DNA of 64,000 bases from Lawsonella clevelandensis (GCF_001293125.1 NZ_CP009312.1:492184-556183), one strand, 5' to 3'; positions 8,623 through 18,848 are shown, counted from the first letter of the stretch. The notes: generated by a model from the sequence alone, not told the origin. Numbers and translations: made by a program.

Positions 8623-9312
8623 TTAACCTTTGTGGTCACGCATGACGTAACCAACCCCACGCACTGTGTGAATGAGACGCTCTTCGCCTTCTGACTCCGT
8701 CTTCCGCCGTAGGTAACCGATGTAAACCTCCAGGGCGTTACCCGATGTTGGGAAGGAGTACCCCCACACCTCCTCGAGAATACGGTTGCGGCTCAGCACC
8801 CGCCGGGGATTGGAAATAAGTAGTTCGAGCAGCGCAAACTCGGTACGAGTGAGGGAGATGGGACGATCCCCTCGATACACCTCACGCGTGACAGAGTTCA
8901 GCGAAAGATCAGCGAACACCAAGCTCTCAGCTTCTTCCGCTCCTCCGTCACGCCCCGTGCGACGCAAGAGAGCGCGGAGGCGAGCAAGGAGCTCTTCAAG
9001 AGCAAACGGCTTAGGAAGGTAATCATCGGCGCCGGCATCAAGACCAGCAACGCGCTCGGAAATAGCGTCGCGGGCGGTTAGCACCAAGATGGGCATATCG
9101 TCACCGCGGTTACGTAGCTCACGGCATACTTGCAGCCCATCCATCTGCGGCATCATGACGTCGAGAATCATGCCGTCAAGATGCTGGTGGCTAATAAGAT
9201 CGAGAGCTTGCTCCCCGTTTTCTGCGAGAACTACTGTATAGCCATTAAATGTGAGCGAACGACGCAGTGATTCCCGCACCGCCTCATCGTCATCAACAAC
9301 TAGGATCTTCAT
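8623..9312 (-). CDS. mprA: MprA-like response regulator (OmpR/PhoB family)
   Basis: A 229-residue DNA-binding regulator. The receiver domain has the acidic cluster VVDDDE (5-10), phospho-acceptor Asp51 in [11 protein letters not shown], and the conserved Lys in DDYLPKPF. The C-terminal winged helix (about 130-225) contains [13 protein letters not shown] and a typical recognition segment [12 protein letters not shown]. In mycobacteria MprA controls sigma factors sigE and sigB, pepD and its own operon. Start ATG at 9312; upstream lies a non-coding region shared with the rpmF terminator. Confidence 0.94.
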   Translation of the reverse strand: MKILVVDDDEAVRESLRRSLTFNGYTVVLAENGEQALDLISHQHLDGMILDVMMPQMDGLQVCRELRNRGDDMPILVLTARDAISERVAGLDAGADDYLPKPFALEELLARLRALLRRTGRDGGAEEAESLVFADLSLNSVTREVYRGDRPISLTRTEFALLELLISNPRRVLSRNRILEEVWGYSFPTSGNALEVYIGYLRRKTESEGEERLIHTVRGVGYVMRDHKG

Positions 9313-9626
9313 AAATTAATACTCTCTATCGAAAAGCACTCTTGCTTCACATCATTCCACATCTTCTATTCAGAGAGCAGAGCAGTTGAAGAGGGTGTCG
9401 CATTGCCTGGCATTTTCGTGGCAATAAAACTCACCGTGTTGGCACACAGCTCATTTCCGCGAGCAGAGACGGCCACACCTCACCCCACACAAAGCCGTGG
9501 CAGATAAATACCACAACAGAGGGCCACAGTAGAAAACTGTGGCCCTCTGTCTCAGGGATCGAATCAAGCTATCAGGTTGTCGCTATCGCTGAGTGCAATC
9601 ACCGCTCAAGGGGCGGTGAATCACTA
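9313..9626. other. Intergenic region upstream of mprA and downstream of rpmF
   Basis: This 314-base stretch holds the promoter region of mprA and the terminator hairpin of the L31-L32 genes (9516-9550). The part next to mprA is A+T-rich. I see no coding pattern, tRNA or clear MprA direct-repeat box that I could defend. Confidence 0.6.
9516..9550 (-). terminator. Hairpin terminator after rpmF
   Basis: Perfect 14-base arms (ACAGAGGGCCACAG and its complement) around a 7-base loop, placed about 75 bases beyond the rpmF stop. There is no strong T run after it, so it could also be an mRNA end-stabilising stem. Confidence 0.7.
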
Positions 9627-9794
9627 TCAGTCGAGGTCAACCAGGCCGAGCTTGGCAGCCTTCACCAGACGACGCGGAACAGCGGTGGCCTGGCCATCGA
9701 TCTTGACATTGTCCAGGGCGGCGTTGTCGGCCTTCCACTGGGAACGGCGCGAGTGGGTGTTCGCGCGAGACTTACGGAACTTAGGAGTTGCCAT
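9627..9794 (-). CDS. rpmF: 50S ribosomal protein L32
   Basis: A 55-residue basic protein starting [20 protein letters not shown], the classical L32 N-terminus. It has no cysteines, so this is a zinc-free L32 form; cysteine-bearing L32 has a CxxC ribbon. It follows the type B L31 gene by 35 bases on the same strand. In M. tuberculosis rpmF lies beside mprA, which matches the position here. Confidence 0.92.
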   Translation of the reverse strand: MATPKFRKSRANTHSRRSQWKADNAALDNVKIDGQATAVPRRLVKAAKLGLVDLD

Positions 9795-9829
9795 TGTTCA
9801 GGTCCTTAATCTTGGTAAAGAAGCGCGAA

Positions 9830-10096
9830 CTACTTCTTAGACGACTTGGGGATACGCTTGCCGTAGCGACGCTGGAACTTCTCCACGCGGCCGGCGGTGT
9901 CCATGACTCGCTGTGCGCCGGTCCAGAACGGGTGAGACTCAGAGGTCACATCGACGACGAGCAACGGGTAGGTATTGCCGTCCTCCCACTCAATGGTGCG
10001 GTCGGAGGTCGCAGTGGAGCGGGTGATGAACTTGGTACCGGTGCTCGCATCCTGGAAAACCACCGGGTGGTAGTCGGGGTGAATATCCTTCTTCAT
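9830..10096 (-). CDS. rpmE2: 50S ribosomal protein L31, type B (zinc-free)
   Basis: An 88-residue L31 beginning [16 protein letters not shown]. It lacks the CxxC pair of the zinc-binding L31 and has the longer type B end ([18 protein letters not shown]). Type B L31 usually replaces the zinc form when zinc is scarce, under Zur control. It sits back to back with the zinc-free L28-L33-S14-S18 operon across a 538-base gap, which supports common control by metal supply. Start ATG at 10096. Confidence 0.93.
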   Translation of the reverse strand: MKKDIHPDYHPVVFQDASTGTKFITRSTATSDRTIEWEDGNTYPLLVVDVTSESHPFWTGAQRVMDTAGRVEKFQRRYGKRIPKSSKK

Positions 10097-10634
10097 TGAT
10101 CGTCCCTTGTAGATGGTGTTTGTGGTCTAGTTGTGCTGCGAACCTAGCTCCAGCCTCACTGTCCACACAGTGGGGAGCTGGTGCAGCGGCTCGGCGGGCG
10201 GCTTCTACAACTCAAGCGTTGCGAGTGCCCCGCGGCGTATTTGCATTTCCACGGAGAAATCCGCAGAACGTGCGACTGCCCAATACTACTAGTGAAAGGC
10301 GCAGGAAAGAAATCCAGCTGGCATAGCAGTCACCCCTAGAGAGCCTTCCCGGGAAGCTTATAGCTGTGGTGACCAGCAGCATTGGTCTTCTTCAGCAACT
10401 CTACAAGTATAACGGTGGCCTGCAGCTTTCTCCAACCGAAGACGACCGGCGACACCACTACAGCAGACATAGGCAAAACGTCACGGTGTAAGCAAGGTCA
10501 AATTGCCAAAACGGAGGTTTTCCGGGTAACGTAGACGTCTGCTGTTGTCTATACGTATGTCAGCGCCCACCCCGGTTCTTCCGACCGTCCAATCGGATGC
10601 CGAATAAGGATGGGCGGAAGGAGAAAGAACGCCA
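10097..10634. other. Divergent regulatory region between rpmE2 and rpmB2
   Basis: This 538-base non-coding gap separates two zinc-free ribosomal protein units. Visible structure includes an imperfect hairpin at 10146-10179 (AGCTCC/GGAGCT outer and CACTGT/ACAGTG inner arms), the inverted repeat AAAAC-GGAG-GTTTT at 10508-10521 and the palindrome ATACGTAT at 10551-10558. A Zur operator would be expected here, but none of these is a good match to the A+T-rich Zur box I know, so none is called as one. No coding pattern is seen. Confidence 0.55.
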
Positions 10635-10871
10635 ATGTCGGCGCATTGCCAAGTAACGGGACGGAAGCCGAGTTTCGGCAAGTCCGTTTCGCACTCGCAC
10701 CGGCGCACTAACCGTCGGTGGAACCCGAACATTCAACGGCGTCGTTACTACCTCCCTTCGGAGGACCGGTACGTCACCCTCTCGGTCTCCACTAAGGGCA
10801 TTAAGACCATCGATCGCGATGGAATTGAGGCTGTTGTGGCTCGACTGCGCGCACAGGGAGAACGTATCTAA
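10635..10871 (+). CDS. rpmB2: 50S ribosomal protein L28, alternative form
   Basis: A 78-residue L28 starting [20 protein letters not shown] and containing [14 protein letters not shown], typical of the alternative (C-minus) L28. The usual zinc form has CxxC at the N-terminus; here only one Cys remains. It is first of four tightly packed genes; its TAA stop overlaps the L33 ATG by one base. A GGAAGGAG site precedes the ATG at 10635. Confidence 0.93.
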   Translation: MSAHCQVTGRKPSFGKSVSHSHRRTNRRWNPNIQRRRYYLPSEDRYVTLSVSTKGIKTIDRDGIEAVVARLRAQGERI

Positions 10872-11035
10872 TGGCACGTAACGAAATTCGCCCCATTATC
10901 AAACTGAAGTCCACGGCTGGTACTGGTTACACCTACGTGACCCGCAAGAACCGCCGTAACGATCCGGATCGTCTTGTCATGAAAAAGTACGATCCGGTTG
11001 TCCGTAAGCACGTTGATTTCCGCGAGGAGCGATAA
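10871..11035 (+). CDS. rpmG: 50S ribosomal protein L33, zinc-free form
   Basis: A 54-residue protein, [20 protein letters not shown] at its start, then [20 protein letters not shown]. It has no cysteines at all, whereas zinc-binding L33 has two CxxC pairs. Start ATG overlaps the L28 stop; the S14 gene begins 2 bases after its stop. Confidence 0.93.
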   Translation: MARNEIRPIIKLKSTAGTGYTYVTRKNRRNDPDRLVMKKYDPVVRKHVDFREER

Positions 11036-11037
11036 GA

Positions 11038-11343
11038 ATGGCTAAGAAGTCCAAGATCGCTAAGAACGAGCAGCGCAAAGCTATGGTTGCCCGCTACGCG
11101 GAACGCCGTCAGGAACTGAAGCGCATCATTTCCTCCCCGAACAGTTCTGATGAAGAGCGCATGGAGGCCCAGTCCAAGCTCAACAAGATGCCGCGTGATG
11201 CCAGCCCGATCCGCGTTCGTAACCGCGACGCCGCTGACGGTCGCCCCCGTGGCTACCTGCGTAAGTTTGGCGTATCCCGTGTCCGTCTCCGCAAGATGGC
11301 TCACGATGGTGAGCTGCCTGGTATCAGCAAGTCGAGTTGGTGA
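11038..11343 (+). CDS. rpsN: 30S ribosomal protein S14, zinc-free long form
   Basis: A 101-residue S14 of the long, cysteine-free type ([20 protein letters not shown] at its start). It keeps the [20 protein letters not shown] core and the [11 protein letters not shown] end. The zinc type is about 61 residues with CxxC motifs. It is third of the four-gene zinc-sparing operon, corresponding to rpsN2 (Rv2056c) in M. tuberculosis. Confidence 0.94.
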   Translation: MAKKSKIAKNEQRKAMVARYAERRQELKRIISSPNSSDEERMEAQSKLNKMPRDASPIRVRNRDAADGRPRGYLRKFGVSRVRLRKMAHDGELPGISKSSW

Positions 11344-11351
11344 GGTAACCC

Positions 11352-11606
11352 ATGGCTATGAAGCGCAACTACAACAAGAAGCACCGCGCTGAGCAGGGCC
11401 GTCGTCCTAAGAAGAACCCTCTCGTCGCCGCAGGTGTTGAGCACGTTGACTACAAGGATGTCAACCTGCTTCGTCAGTTCATCTCTGATCGCGGCAAGAT
11501 CCGTAGCCGTCGCGTCACCGGTCTCACCCCGCAGCAGCAGCGCGAAGTTGCTGTCGCCGTGAAGAACGCCCGCGAAATGGCTCTTCTTCCGTTCACCAGC
11601 CGCTAA
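11352..11606 (+). CDS. rpsR2: 30S ribosomal protein S18, alternative form
   Basis: An 84-residue S18 with [19 protein letters not shown] and [14 protein letters not shown], the S18 core that binds 16S rRNA. The N-terminal cysteines of the zinc-linked paralog are absent. It is the last gene of the operon; a strong hairpin terminator follows 30 bases after the stop. A paralogous cysteine form would be expected elsewhere in the genome beside rpsF. Confidence 0.93.
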   Translation: MAMKRNYNKKHRAEQGRRPKKNPLVAAGVEHVDYKDVNLLRQFISDRGKIRSRRVTGLTPQQQREVAVAVKNAREMALLPFTSR

Positions 11607-11636
11607 ACCGGCGTGAACTGATACGTTCGAACAGCA

Positions 11637-11676
11637 GAAAGTGGCCGTACCACCAAGGTACGGCCACTTTCTTTTA
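11637..11676 (+). terminator. Rho-independent terminator of the L28-L33-S14-S18 operon
   Basis: Perfect 15-base arms (11637-11651 and 11657-11671, GAAAGTGGCCGTACC and complement) around a 5-base loop, followed by TTTTAT. Confidence 0.92.
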
Positions 11677-11821
11677 TCCTCCAGTGTCCGCTAAACCGGA
11701 CTCATTTTTTCTTTGCTCCCCTGTTGCCTAGACTCAAAGGGAGCCCCCGCAGCACAATGCCGGTGACGGCACTCCCCCGAACCTTGCGAAACCGCTTCCC
11801 TGTCAAAAGGAGAAAACGCCT

Positions 11822-12757
11822 ATGCTTGCTGTCTTCCACGGCTTCGGCGTTATCGCCATCATCATCTTTATCGGCTATCTACTAGCGCGGCTCGGTATCC
11901 TCTCCGAAGAAATGGCGCAAGGTCTTAACAACACCTGTTTCTGGATTGCCACACCAGCACTACTCTTCGACACCATCATCAAAGCCGATTTGAAAGTGGT
12001 GTTTTCTGCACACCTCAGCGTGGCTGTCTTTGCCAATGTTGCGGCATCCCTCATCTTCATTGTGATCGCACGGCTCTGGCTGAAGCGGAAGCCGGCAGAA
12101 CTCGTTATCGGTGGTCTGTCCGCCGGCTACGTCAACTCTGCAAACTTGGGTATTCCTATTGCACTGTACGTCATCCACGACCCCACCGCATTTGTGCCGA
12201 TCCTCCTTTTCCAGACCATCCTGCTCTGCCCCGTTGCGCTAGCTCTGCTCGACCATTTAGTGCTCGATCATTCCAAGCAGTCCACCTGGCAGAGGATTCT
12301 CCAGCCGCTCAAGAACCCAATGGTCATTTTCGGTTTCGCGGGCCTCATCTTTGCACTGGGGCACTGGTCTCCTCCCACTATTATCAGTGAGCCTCTTCAC
12401 CTCATTGGTCAAGCTGCTGTCCCCTGTGGCCTGCTCGGATTCGGCCATTCCTTCTACGGAGTGAAGGTGATGGAGAAGGGGACTACGCCACGCCGTGATG
12501 TCGCTTTGGCCGTGGTACTGAAAACCGCTGTGATGCCATTAATTGCCTGGACGTTCGGCCATTGTGCACTAGGTCTTGACTCGAAGACACTGTTCGCAGT
12601 CACGGTCTGTGCCGCCCTCCCCACCGCCGTCAACGTGTATATTTTCGCGTCACGTTATAACACCGCCCGCTATCTTGCCCGAGACGCCGGCTTCATCTCA
12701 ACACTTTTGGCGATCCCAGCGATTCTGGTGATCTCTGCGCTACTACTGCCGGTATAG
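11822..12757 (+). CDS. AEC-family transporter (auxin efflux carrier-like)
   Basis: A 311-residue integral membrane protein with about ten hydrophobic helices and the AEC family pattern: GYLLARLGILSEEMAQGLNN at the N-terminus, then FWIATPALLFDTI and GYVNSANLGIPIAL in the first half, and ALPTAVNVYIFASRY near the end. Relatives export or exchange small organic acids such as malonate or malate; the substrate cannot be read from sequence. Start ATG at 11822 follows an AAAGGAGAAAAC site. It converges on purH and shares a bidirectional terminator with it. Confidence 0.85.
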   Translation: MLAVFHGFGVIAIIIFIGYLLARLGILSEEMAQGLNNTCFWIATPALLFDTIIKADLKVVFSAHLSVAVFANVAASLIFIVIARLWLKRKPAELVIGGLSAGYVNSANLGIPIALYVIHDPTAFVPILLFQTILLCPVALALLDHLVLDHSKQSTWQRILQPLKNPMVIFGFAGLIFALGHWSPPTIISEPLHLIGQAAVPCGLLGFGHSFYGVKVMEKGTTPRRDVALAVVLKTAVMPLIAWTFGHCALGLDSKTLFAVTVCAALPTAVNVYIFASRYNTARYLARDAGFISTLLAIPAILVISALLLPV

Positions 12758-12781
12758 CATGCCAGTTTTCTGACAAAAAGT

Positions 12782-12817
12782 ACGCTCCCCACCGTGTTAT
12801 ATCACGGTGGGGAGCGT
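12782..12817. terminator. Bidirectional terminator between the AEC gene and purH
   Basis: Perfect 15-base arms (ACGCTCCCCACCGTG and complement) with a 6-base loop between two convergent genes. On the minus strand the hairpin is followed by a T run (ACTTTTT), so it serves purH best; on the plus strand the run is short. Confidence 0.9.
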
Positions 12818-12857
12818 TTGATGGTGTGCTCAATAGGTCTCTGTGGACCCGTTGGGC

Positions 12858-14450
12858 CTAGTGCGCGAAGTGGCGGCAGCCAGTCAAGTACATGGTGACA
12901 CCAGCAGCCTTTGCGGCTTCAATGACCTCGTTGTCGCGGATGGAACCGCCCGGCTGAACAACGGCCTTAACGCCAGCTTCGGCCAATACCTCGAAACCGT
13001 CAGCGAAGGGGAAGAAAGCGTCGGAAGCAGCCACGGAACCAACCACACGCTCACCTGCGCGCTCTACGGCTAGTTTGGCAGCATCAACGCGGTTCACCTG
13101 CCCCATACCAACACCGACTGTAGCTCCATCCTTCGCCACCAGAATGGCATTGGACTTGACGGAACGGCAGGTACGCCAGGCGAATTCGAGATCCTGCAGA
13201 GTGGCTTCATCGGCGGGTTCACCGGCGGCCAACTCCCAGTTCTTGGCATAGTCACCGTCAACATCGACACGGTCGCGTTCCATGAGGAGCACACCACCGG
13301 TCACCTGGCGGAAGTCGTAGAAGGGAGCCTCGCACTCAGGGACCTGCATAATGCGCAGATTCTTCTTCTGGGACAGGATCTCGACGGCGCCATCTTCGTA
13401 AGATGGTGCCAGGATGGCTTCGGTGAAGACGTTAACGACGTCCTTAGCCATCTCGCAGGACACCTCAGTGTTGGAGGCGATGATGCCGCCAAAGGCTGAC
13501 ACCGGGTCGCAGGCGTGGGCCTTACGGTAGGCGTCTGCAACGGACTCGGTGGAGATGGCAATACCGCAGGGGTTGGCATGTTTGATGACGGCGACGCAGA
13601 TACCCTCATGGTCATGGGCGGAGCGCCAGGCGGCGTCGGCATCCATGTAGTTGTTGTAGCTCATGGCTTTACCATGCAGCTGCTTTGCCTGGGCAATTCC
13701 CGAGTGGGCGTTATCCAGGTACAGTGCAGCAGACTGGTGAGGGTTCTCACCATAGCGGAGCACATCGCCGCGTACGAAGGTGGCGCCTTCCCAGACAGGG
13801 AATTCAGCTTCACGCTTTTCATCCTCGGTTTCGGCAGCGGCAGCGGCCTTCTCTCCAAGCTGCTGGCCGAACCAGGAGGCTACGGCGACATCGTAGGAGG
13901 CGGTGTGGCGGAAGGCGTCGGCAGCCAGCTCGGTGCGCTGTGCGAGGGTGAATCCGCCTTCCTTCACCGCGGTGAGGATGTCACCATAGCGAGCCGGATC
14001 AACGACGACGGCAACGGACGGATGGTTCTTAGCGGCAGCACGCACCATAGAGGGGCCACCGATGTCGATCTGCTCGACGCAGGCGTCGAAGAGGGCACCG
14101 GATGCCACCGTGGCCTCGAAGGGGTAGAGGTTAACGATGACCAGCTGGAATGCTTCAACGCCGAGTTCGGCGAGCTGTGCCATGTGGTCGTCTTTACGCG
14201 TGTCTGCCAGGATGCCGGCGTGGACACGGGGGTGGAGGGTCTTAACGCGGCCTTCGAGGCACTCAGGGAAGCCAGTCAGTTCGTCGACGGGGGTGACGGG
14301 TACACCAGCGTCAGCGATGCGGCTTGCGGTGGAGCCGGTAGAGACAATCTCTACACCGGCCTCATGCAGTCCCTTGGCAAGTTCTTCGAGTCCGGTCTTG
14401 TCGTAGACGCTGACCAGAGCGCGCTTGATGGGCTTACGAGAATCAGACAC
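12858..14450 (-). CDS. purH: Bifunctional AICAR transformylase / IMP cyclohydrolase
   Basis: The last two steps of de novo purine synthesis: formylation of AICAR with 10-formyl-tetrahydrofolate and ring closure to IMP. The 530-residue length is normal. The N-terminal cyclohydrolase domain has [13 protein letters not shown] and [15 protein letters not shown]; the C-terminal transformylase has [11 protein letters not shown] with its Lys-His pair, [10 protein letters not shown] and the end motif [13 protein letters not shown]. Start GTG at 14450 with GAGGGAAA upstream. It follows purN in the same direction, as Rv0956-Rv0957, and both consume formyl-folate. Confidence 0.97.
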   Translation of the reverse strand: MSDSRKPIKRALVSVYDKTGLEELAKGLHEAGVEIVSTGSTASRIADAGVPVTPVDELTGFPECLEGRVKTLHPRVHAGILADTRKDDHMAQLAELGVEAFQLVIVNLYPFEATVASGALFDACVEQIDIGGPSMVRAAAKNHPSVAVVVDPARYGDILTAVKEGGFTLAQRTELAADAFRHTASYDVAVASWFGQQLGEKAAAAAETEDEKREAEFPVWEGATFVRGDVLRYGENPHQSAALYLDNAHSGIAQAKQLHGKAMSYNNYMDADAAWRSAHDHEGICVAVIKHANPCGIAISTESVADAYRKAHACDPVSAFGGIIASNTEVSCEMAKDVVNVFTEAILAPSYEDGAVEILSQKKNLRIMQVPECEAPFYDFRQVTGGVLLMERDRVDVDGDYAKNWELAAGEPADEATLQDLEFAWRTCRSVKSNAILVAKDGATVGVGMGQVNRVDAAKLAVERAGERVVGSVAASDAFFPFADGFEVLAEAGVKAVVQPGGSIRDNEVIEAAKAAGVTMYLTGCRHFAH

Positions 14451-14472
14451 TGATTTCCCTCTTCTACTGTGA

Positions 14473-15099
14473 TTATTGTGTGCGGGTCACGCGGGCTGAT
14501 GGGCCATTGGTGGCGATATCTGCGATGACGTCACAGAGCAGTCGCCGTTCCACAATTTTGATGCGGTCGTGGAGAGCCTCGACGGTGTCGTCGGGCAGAA
14601 CGGGAACCGGCTCTTGGGCAAGCAGCGGGCCGGTATCGACACCTTCGTCAACAAGGTGAATAGAGGAACCGGTGTATTTCACACCGTAGGCGAGCGCGTC
14701 TTCCACTGCGTGTGCACCTTTAAACGCAGGCAAGAGAGCGGGATGGGTATTGATGAAACGTCCCCCAAATGCACTCAACACGTTCTTTCCGGTGATGCGC
14801 ATAAAGCCGGCGGAGATAACGAGATCAGGCCGGTAGGCTCTGATGGCGTTAGCAAGTGCGGCATCCCAGTCGTCACGATTGTCATAGTCCGCGAAATTGA
14901 CGAGGAAGGTGTCCAGCCCTACTGCTGCCGCGCGCTCCAGCCCTGCACAGGGACGATCCGCCCCTACTGCCACGATTTCTGCTGGATATGCTGGGTTGTG
15001 GGTAGCCTCCACCACCGAGTTCATGAGGGAACCTACGCCCGAGACGAGAACGACTAGACGAAGTTTGTGGGGAGAGGATGCTGGATCCACGGCAGACAC
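14473..15099 (-). CDS. purN: Phosphoribosylglycinamide formyltransferase
   Basis: Transfers a formyl group from 10-formyl-tetrahydrofolate to GAR in purine synthesis. The 208-residue protein has [16 protein letters not shown] near the N-terminus, [13 protein letters not shown], the catalytic [11 protein letters not shown] loop with Asn-x-His, and the [19 protein letters not shown] stretch with the catalytic Asp. A GTG at 15099 is taken as start; a second GTG at 15090 has a better spaced GGAG and may be the true one. purH starts 22 bases downstream. Confidence 0.95.
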   Translation of the reverse strand: MSAVDPASSPHKLRLVVLVSGVGSLMNSVVEATHNPAYPAEIVAVGADRPCAGLERAAAVGLDTFLVNFADYDNRDDWDAALANAIRAYRPDLVISAGFMRITGKNVLSAFGGRFINTHPALLPAFKGAHAVEDALAYGVKYTGSSIHLVDEGVDTGPLLAQEPVPVLPDDTVEALHDRIKIVERRLLCDVIADIATNGPSARVTRTQ

Positions 15100-15169
15100 T
15101 CCAAAACGCTCACTAAGTGCAATACCTGTAGTGTAGCCCGTTGCCCTCTGTTTTCCCTACCTGAGACGG

Positions 15170-16702
15170 TTACTGAGCTGCGTCATCGTTCTCAGATGCA
15201 GTTTTTTCTGGCTCTGCTGTGGCAACTGGGTCTTCTGTCGCGTTGGTGTCCGCATCGGTCTGCAAATCTGGGGTGACGGGGACGCTGTTCTCGATGCTGT
15301 CGTAGGTATCTTCCGTACCTGCGTTATCCTCGGTATTGTCCGCAGTACCATCGGCATCAGATGCTGCCAAGCCTTCCGATTCTGCTGTACCATCATGATC
15401 CGCTGCAGCATCTTCCATTGTTGCGTCTTCTACCGCAGCGTCAGTTTTTTCCTCCACTGCGGTGTCCTCGGCAGCAGCAGCCTGTGCGGCGCGTGCCGCC
15501 CGGCGTTCCGCTCGGGCAGCTGTCACACTCGCCATCCCTTCCCCACGCTGCAGGAATACCGTCACCGCACCAAGGATGCCTAACCAGGCTGCAAGTACTA
15601 GGCCGGTCAGAGCTTCCGACATGCGTACTGAACCCATCACACCAATCTGCCCGCCCGCGAACCATGCACCGACTGCGGAAAAAGCCGCAGTGGTGGGAAC
15701 GGCGAAGGCGATGGCACGGAGCCTATCCCCTACCGTACGTCCAGGAGTACGACGGGCCACCGCTACTGTCGCAATGATCGGGACAACGAGAAAGATAAGC
15801 CACCATGGTTGTGCCTCATGTTGGGGTAATGCTGCAAAAAGGGGGAATGCCGGAAGCTGCTCTAGGTGAGTTGCGTAGAGGCTGGTCTGCGATCCCCCAA
15901 TCTGGATTCCCCCACCCGCCACGATGATAGCTGCCGCAATCATCATATTCGGCAGATACAGGAGGCTGAAGAGCCCGAACCCGAGGATTCCTGCAGCAGA
16001 GTTCCCATAGAGCAGTACTTGGCCAATGAGCTTCCAGTGTGCCAGCAATGCAATTACACCGGCGACCGCACCGGTGGTGAGCATGGTGAGGAGGAACTGT
16101 CCGGCTACCTGAAAACCAGCTGTGCCCCAGGTGGGGAAAGAGTCGGTGGCATACGGGATGAGATGGAGGACGCGTTCCCGCAATCCCACGACCAGACCAA
16201 CCAGTGTGGTGAGAAGGACGAGGGCAACCATCACTGCAGGATGGGGAGGCTGAATAAACACCAGGTGGCGCAATCCCCACATGCTCCCCCACCCGATGCC
16301 AGACATCACTAGTGGGGTAGCGATCGAGACAACGCTGAAAAGCTGTACATCGGCGGGGGAATCGTCAGTAGTGAAGTGCCGTGCGGTCCACGCTAAGGCG
16401 GCGATGTAGAGCAGAGTGGGCACTAATGGGAGAAACCCAAGCACCGTGACGAAGCCCGTGGGCCCAATACCCGTAAAGGGGACATGAAAGACCGTCATCC
16501 ACAGGGAAAAGGTGAGGGGCCACCAGTGTACTGCATCCATATTTGCGAGAGCGACTACGACCCCGCAGACCACCATCAGGGTGCCAAAGAGCGCCACCGG
16601 GGGGAGAACGGCGGGGAGAACGGCGCCTTTACGTGTACCGGGGAGCACCGGCGCGCGCACCTGGCGGAGACGCCTGACGACGCCAGACTTCTTACTGGCC
16701 AC
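15170..16702 (-). CDS. DUF6350 multi-pass membrane protein (PerM-like)
   Basis: A 510-residue protein with about nine or ten membrane helices over residues 25-390, followed by a cytoplasmic tail of about 110 residues that is very rich in Ala, Glu, Asp and Thr and probably disordered. It lies between sucD and purN, exactly where M. tuberculosis has Rv0955 (PerM), a membrane protein that supports septum formation by stabilising FtsB during stress. Similarity in topology and position is clear; functional equivalence is inferred. Start GTG at 16702. The acidic tail seems longer than needed for the fold and may bind division partners. Confidence 0.8.
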   Translation of the reverse strand: MASKKSGVVRRLRQVRAPVLPGTRKGAVLPAVLPPVALFGTLMVVCGVVVALANMDAVHWWPLTFSLWMTVFHVPFTGIGPTGFVTVLGFLPLVPTLLYIAALAWTARHFTTDDSPADVQLFSVVSIATPLVMSGIGWGSMWGLRHLVFIQPPHPAVMVALVLLTTLVGLVVGLRERVLHLIPYATDSFPTWGTAGFQVAGQFLLTMLTTGAVAGVIALLAHWKLIGQVLLYGNSAAGILGFGLFSLLYLPNMMIAAAIIVAGGGIQIGGSQTSLYATHLEQLPAFPLFAALPQHEAQPWWLIFLVVPIIATVAVARRTPGRTVGDRLRAIAFAVPTTAAFSAVGAWFAGGQIGVMGSVRMSEALTGLVLAAWLGILGAVTVFLQRGEGMASVTAARAERRAARAAQAAAAEDTAVEEKTDAAVEDATMEDAAADHDGTAESEGLAASDADGTADNTEDNAGTEDTYDSIENSVPVTPDLQTDADTNATEDPVATAEPEKTASENDDAAQ

Positions 16703-16736
16703 AGACGTCTCCTCCCCAATACGCGGTTAAAGTCAC

Positions 16737-17639
16737 CTACCCATTATGCAGGTTTGCGTAAGCTTCGCGTGCCAGACGGGCGGTCTCTGAGGGAGTTTTA
16801 CCAACTTGTACGCCAGCAGCTTCGAGAGCATCCTTCTTAGCCTGCGCTGTACCGGAGGAGCCGGACACAATAGCTCCGGCGTGGCCCATGGTCTTTCCTT
16901 CGGGGGCGGTGAAGCCAGCCACGTAGCCGATAACCGGCTTCGTAATGTGTTCTTTGATGTACTCGGCAGCCTTCTCTTCAGCGTCACCGCCGATCTCACC
17001 GATCATCACGATGAGTTCTGTGTCGGGATCGTCTTGGAATGCTTGCAAGGCGTCAATGTGAGTCGTTCCGGGGATGGGATCGCCACCAATTCCCAAAGCG
17101 GTAGAAATACCGATTTCCGCTACTTCCGCCATCAGTTGGTAGGTCAATGTGCCCGACTTCGACACTAGGCCGATGGAGCCTGGGTTGGTAATACCATCTG
17201 GGGTAATACCAATGTTGGTCTCTCCGGGGGTAACAATGCCGGGGCAGTTGGGGCCGATCATGTGGGTCTTCTGGCCGTGGTCAACATTGTGTGCCCAGGC
17301 TGCAGCAGCGTCGTGGACAGGAATCCCTTCCGTGATGGTGACGAGAACGGGGATCTCTGCATCGATGGCTTCCACCATCGCGCCCTTGGCGTAGAGGGCT
17401 GGCACGAAGATGACGGACACGTTGGCACCCGTCGCCTCCATTGCTTCTCTCACTGTGCCAAACACAGGCACATCTTTGTCGACATTGTCGAAGTGGACGC
17501 TAGTTCCGGCTTTGCGGGGGTTGACGCCGGCGACAATGTTGGTGCCGGCAGCCAGCATACGGGTAGTGTGCTTCATACCTTCCCGCCCAGTCATACCCTG
17601 GACGACGATGCGGCTGTCTTTGTTGACGAAGATAGACAT
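16737..17639 (-). CDS. sucD: Succinyl-CoA synthetase alpha subunit
   Basis: The alpha subunit binds CoA and carries the phosphohistidine of the succinyl-CoA to succinate step of the TCA cycle. At 300 residues it has the usual length. The CoA-binding Rossmann start ([14 protein letters not shown], residues 12-25), [13 protein letters not shown] and the active-site His253 ([10 protein letters not shown]) are intact. The ATG at 17639 follows GGGGAGAAG and lies 15 bases after sucC. Confidence 0.97.
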   Translation of the reverse strand: MSIFVNKDSRIVVQGMTGREGMKHTTRMLAAGTNIVAGVNPRKAGTSVHFDNVDKDVPVFGTVREAMEATGANVSVIFVPALYAKGAMVEAIDAEIPVLVTITEGIPVHDAAAAWAHNVDHGQKTHMIGPNCPGIVTPGETNIGITPDGITNPGSIGLVSKSGTLTYQLMAEVAEIGISTALGIGGDPIPGTTHIDALQAFQDDPDTELIVMIGEIGGDAEEKAAEYIKEHITKPVIGYVAGFTAPEGKTMGHAGAIVSGSSGTAQAKKDALEAAGVQVGKTPSETARLAREAYANLHNG

Positions 17640-17654
17640 TGTGGCTCTTCTCCC

Positions 17655-18848
17655 CTACTTCTTTGCGTCGAGTTGGCCGAGGCGGCTGGCGGTAATGCGC
17701 GCTACAGTGGCGGCACCTTCATCCATGTCTCCAGCCGTGGTAATGAGAGGGTGCTGGGCATTGTCGAGGATCTCGCGAGCGGGTGCGACGTCGTTGCCGT
17801 CGAGTCGCACAACCAGAGGTTTAGTGAGGCTGTCTCCCAATTGTCCCAGCGCCTGGAGGATACCGTTGGCGACTTCGATGCAGGAGGTGATACCACCAAA
17901 GACGTTGACGAAGACGGCTTCTACCTGGGGGTCTTCCATGATGATACGAAGTCCCGCCTCCATCACGGCAGCGGATGCACCACCCCCAATGTCGAGGAAG
18001 TTCGCAGGTCGCACATTGTCGTAGGCTTCGCCTGCATATGCGACGACGTCTAGGGTCGACATAACGAGGCCGGCTCCATTACCGATAATGCCGACGGTTC
18101 CGTCGAGTTTGACGTAGTTAAGTCCCACCTCTTTGGCGGCTAGTTCATGGGGATCTGCAGTGGAGTTGTCCCGGTATTCAGCGAAGAGATCTTGCTGGCG
18201 GCCTTCAGAGTTGTCATCGAGGGTGACTTTTCCGTCGATGGCGAGGACCCGTCCGTCACCTGTCCGTACCATGGGGTTCACTTCTACTAAGCTAGCGTCT
18301 GCGCCGTCGAAGACCCGGTAGAGCTTTTCAATGGTGGCAGCAGCGGCGTCGAGAATGTCGGCGGGGAGGTGGCCTTGTGCGGCAATTTCACGGGCATGCG
18401 CGAGGTCGACACCTTCATCCGGGTCGATCGCTATCTTGGCAAGTGCCTCTGGCTGTTCTTTTGCAACAGTTTCTATATCCATACCGCCTGCTACAGAGCA
18501 CATGGCGAGGTAGGAGCGGTTGGAGCGGTCGATGAGGAAGGACATGTAGTATTCCTCCGCGATATCGACGCCGGGATCGATAAGTACTTTGTGGACGGTG
18601 TGTCCTTTAATATCCATGCCGAGGATCGCTTCTGCATGGGCAACGACGTCCTCTTTTGTTCGGGCGAGCTTCACACCCCCAGCTTTGCCGCGCCCACCGA
18701 CTTTCACTTGGGCTTTGACGACAACCGGGAGGTCCATAGATTCGGCCGCTGCAGCGGCTTCTTCGGGGGTGGTTACTACGGTGCCGCGGAGAGTAGGAAC
18801 TCCGTATCGGTCAAAGAGTTCTTTGGCTTGATGCTCGTAAAGGTCCAT
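17655..18848 (-). CDS. sucC: Succinyl-CoA synthetase beta subunit
   Basis: The ATP-grasp beta subunit, 397 residues from the ATG at 18848. The start is set by the conserved [18 protein letters not shown]; the reading frame stays open for 47 further codons upstream but these do not resemble the family. It has [19 protein letters not shown] for nucleotide binding, [19 protein letters not shown], and the [13 protein letters not shown] segment that binds succinate. It forms an operon with sucD. The ribosome site is weak (GATGGACGG). Confidence 0.96.
   Translation of the reverse strand: MDLYEHQAKELFDRYGVPTLRGTVVTTPEEAAAAAESMDLPVVVKAQVKVGGRGKAGGVKLARTKEDVVAHAEAILGMDIKGHTVHKVLIDPGVDIAEEYYMSFLIDRSNRSYLAMCSVAGGMDIETVAKEQPEALAKIAIDPDEGVDLAHAREIAAQGHLPADILDAAAATIEKLYRVFDGADASLVEVNPMVRTGDGRVLAIDGKVTLDDNSEGRQQDLFAEYRDNSTADPHELAAKEVGLNYVKLDGTVGIIGNGAGLVMSTLDVVAYAGEAYDNVRPANFLDIGGGASAAVMEAGLRIIMEDPQVEAVFVNVFGGITSCIEVANGILQALGQLGDSLTKPLVVRLDGNDVAPAREILDNAQHPLITTAGDMDEGAATVARITASRLGQLDAKK

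Noticed and set aside
10500..10560. Possible Zur box (AAAAC-GGAG-GTTTT or ATACGTAT)
   Set aside because: Neither fits the known A+T-rich Zur consensus well enough to call an operator.
13515..14453. Plus-strand open frame of 312 codons opposite purH
   Set aside because: Gly/Val/Asp-rich translation typical of an antisense shadow of a G+C-rich gene; purH is certain.
17262..18053. Plus-strand open frame across sucD and sucC
   Set aside because: Shadow of two certain genes; spans their junction.
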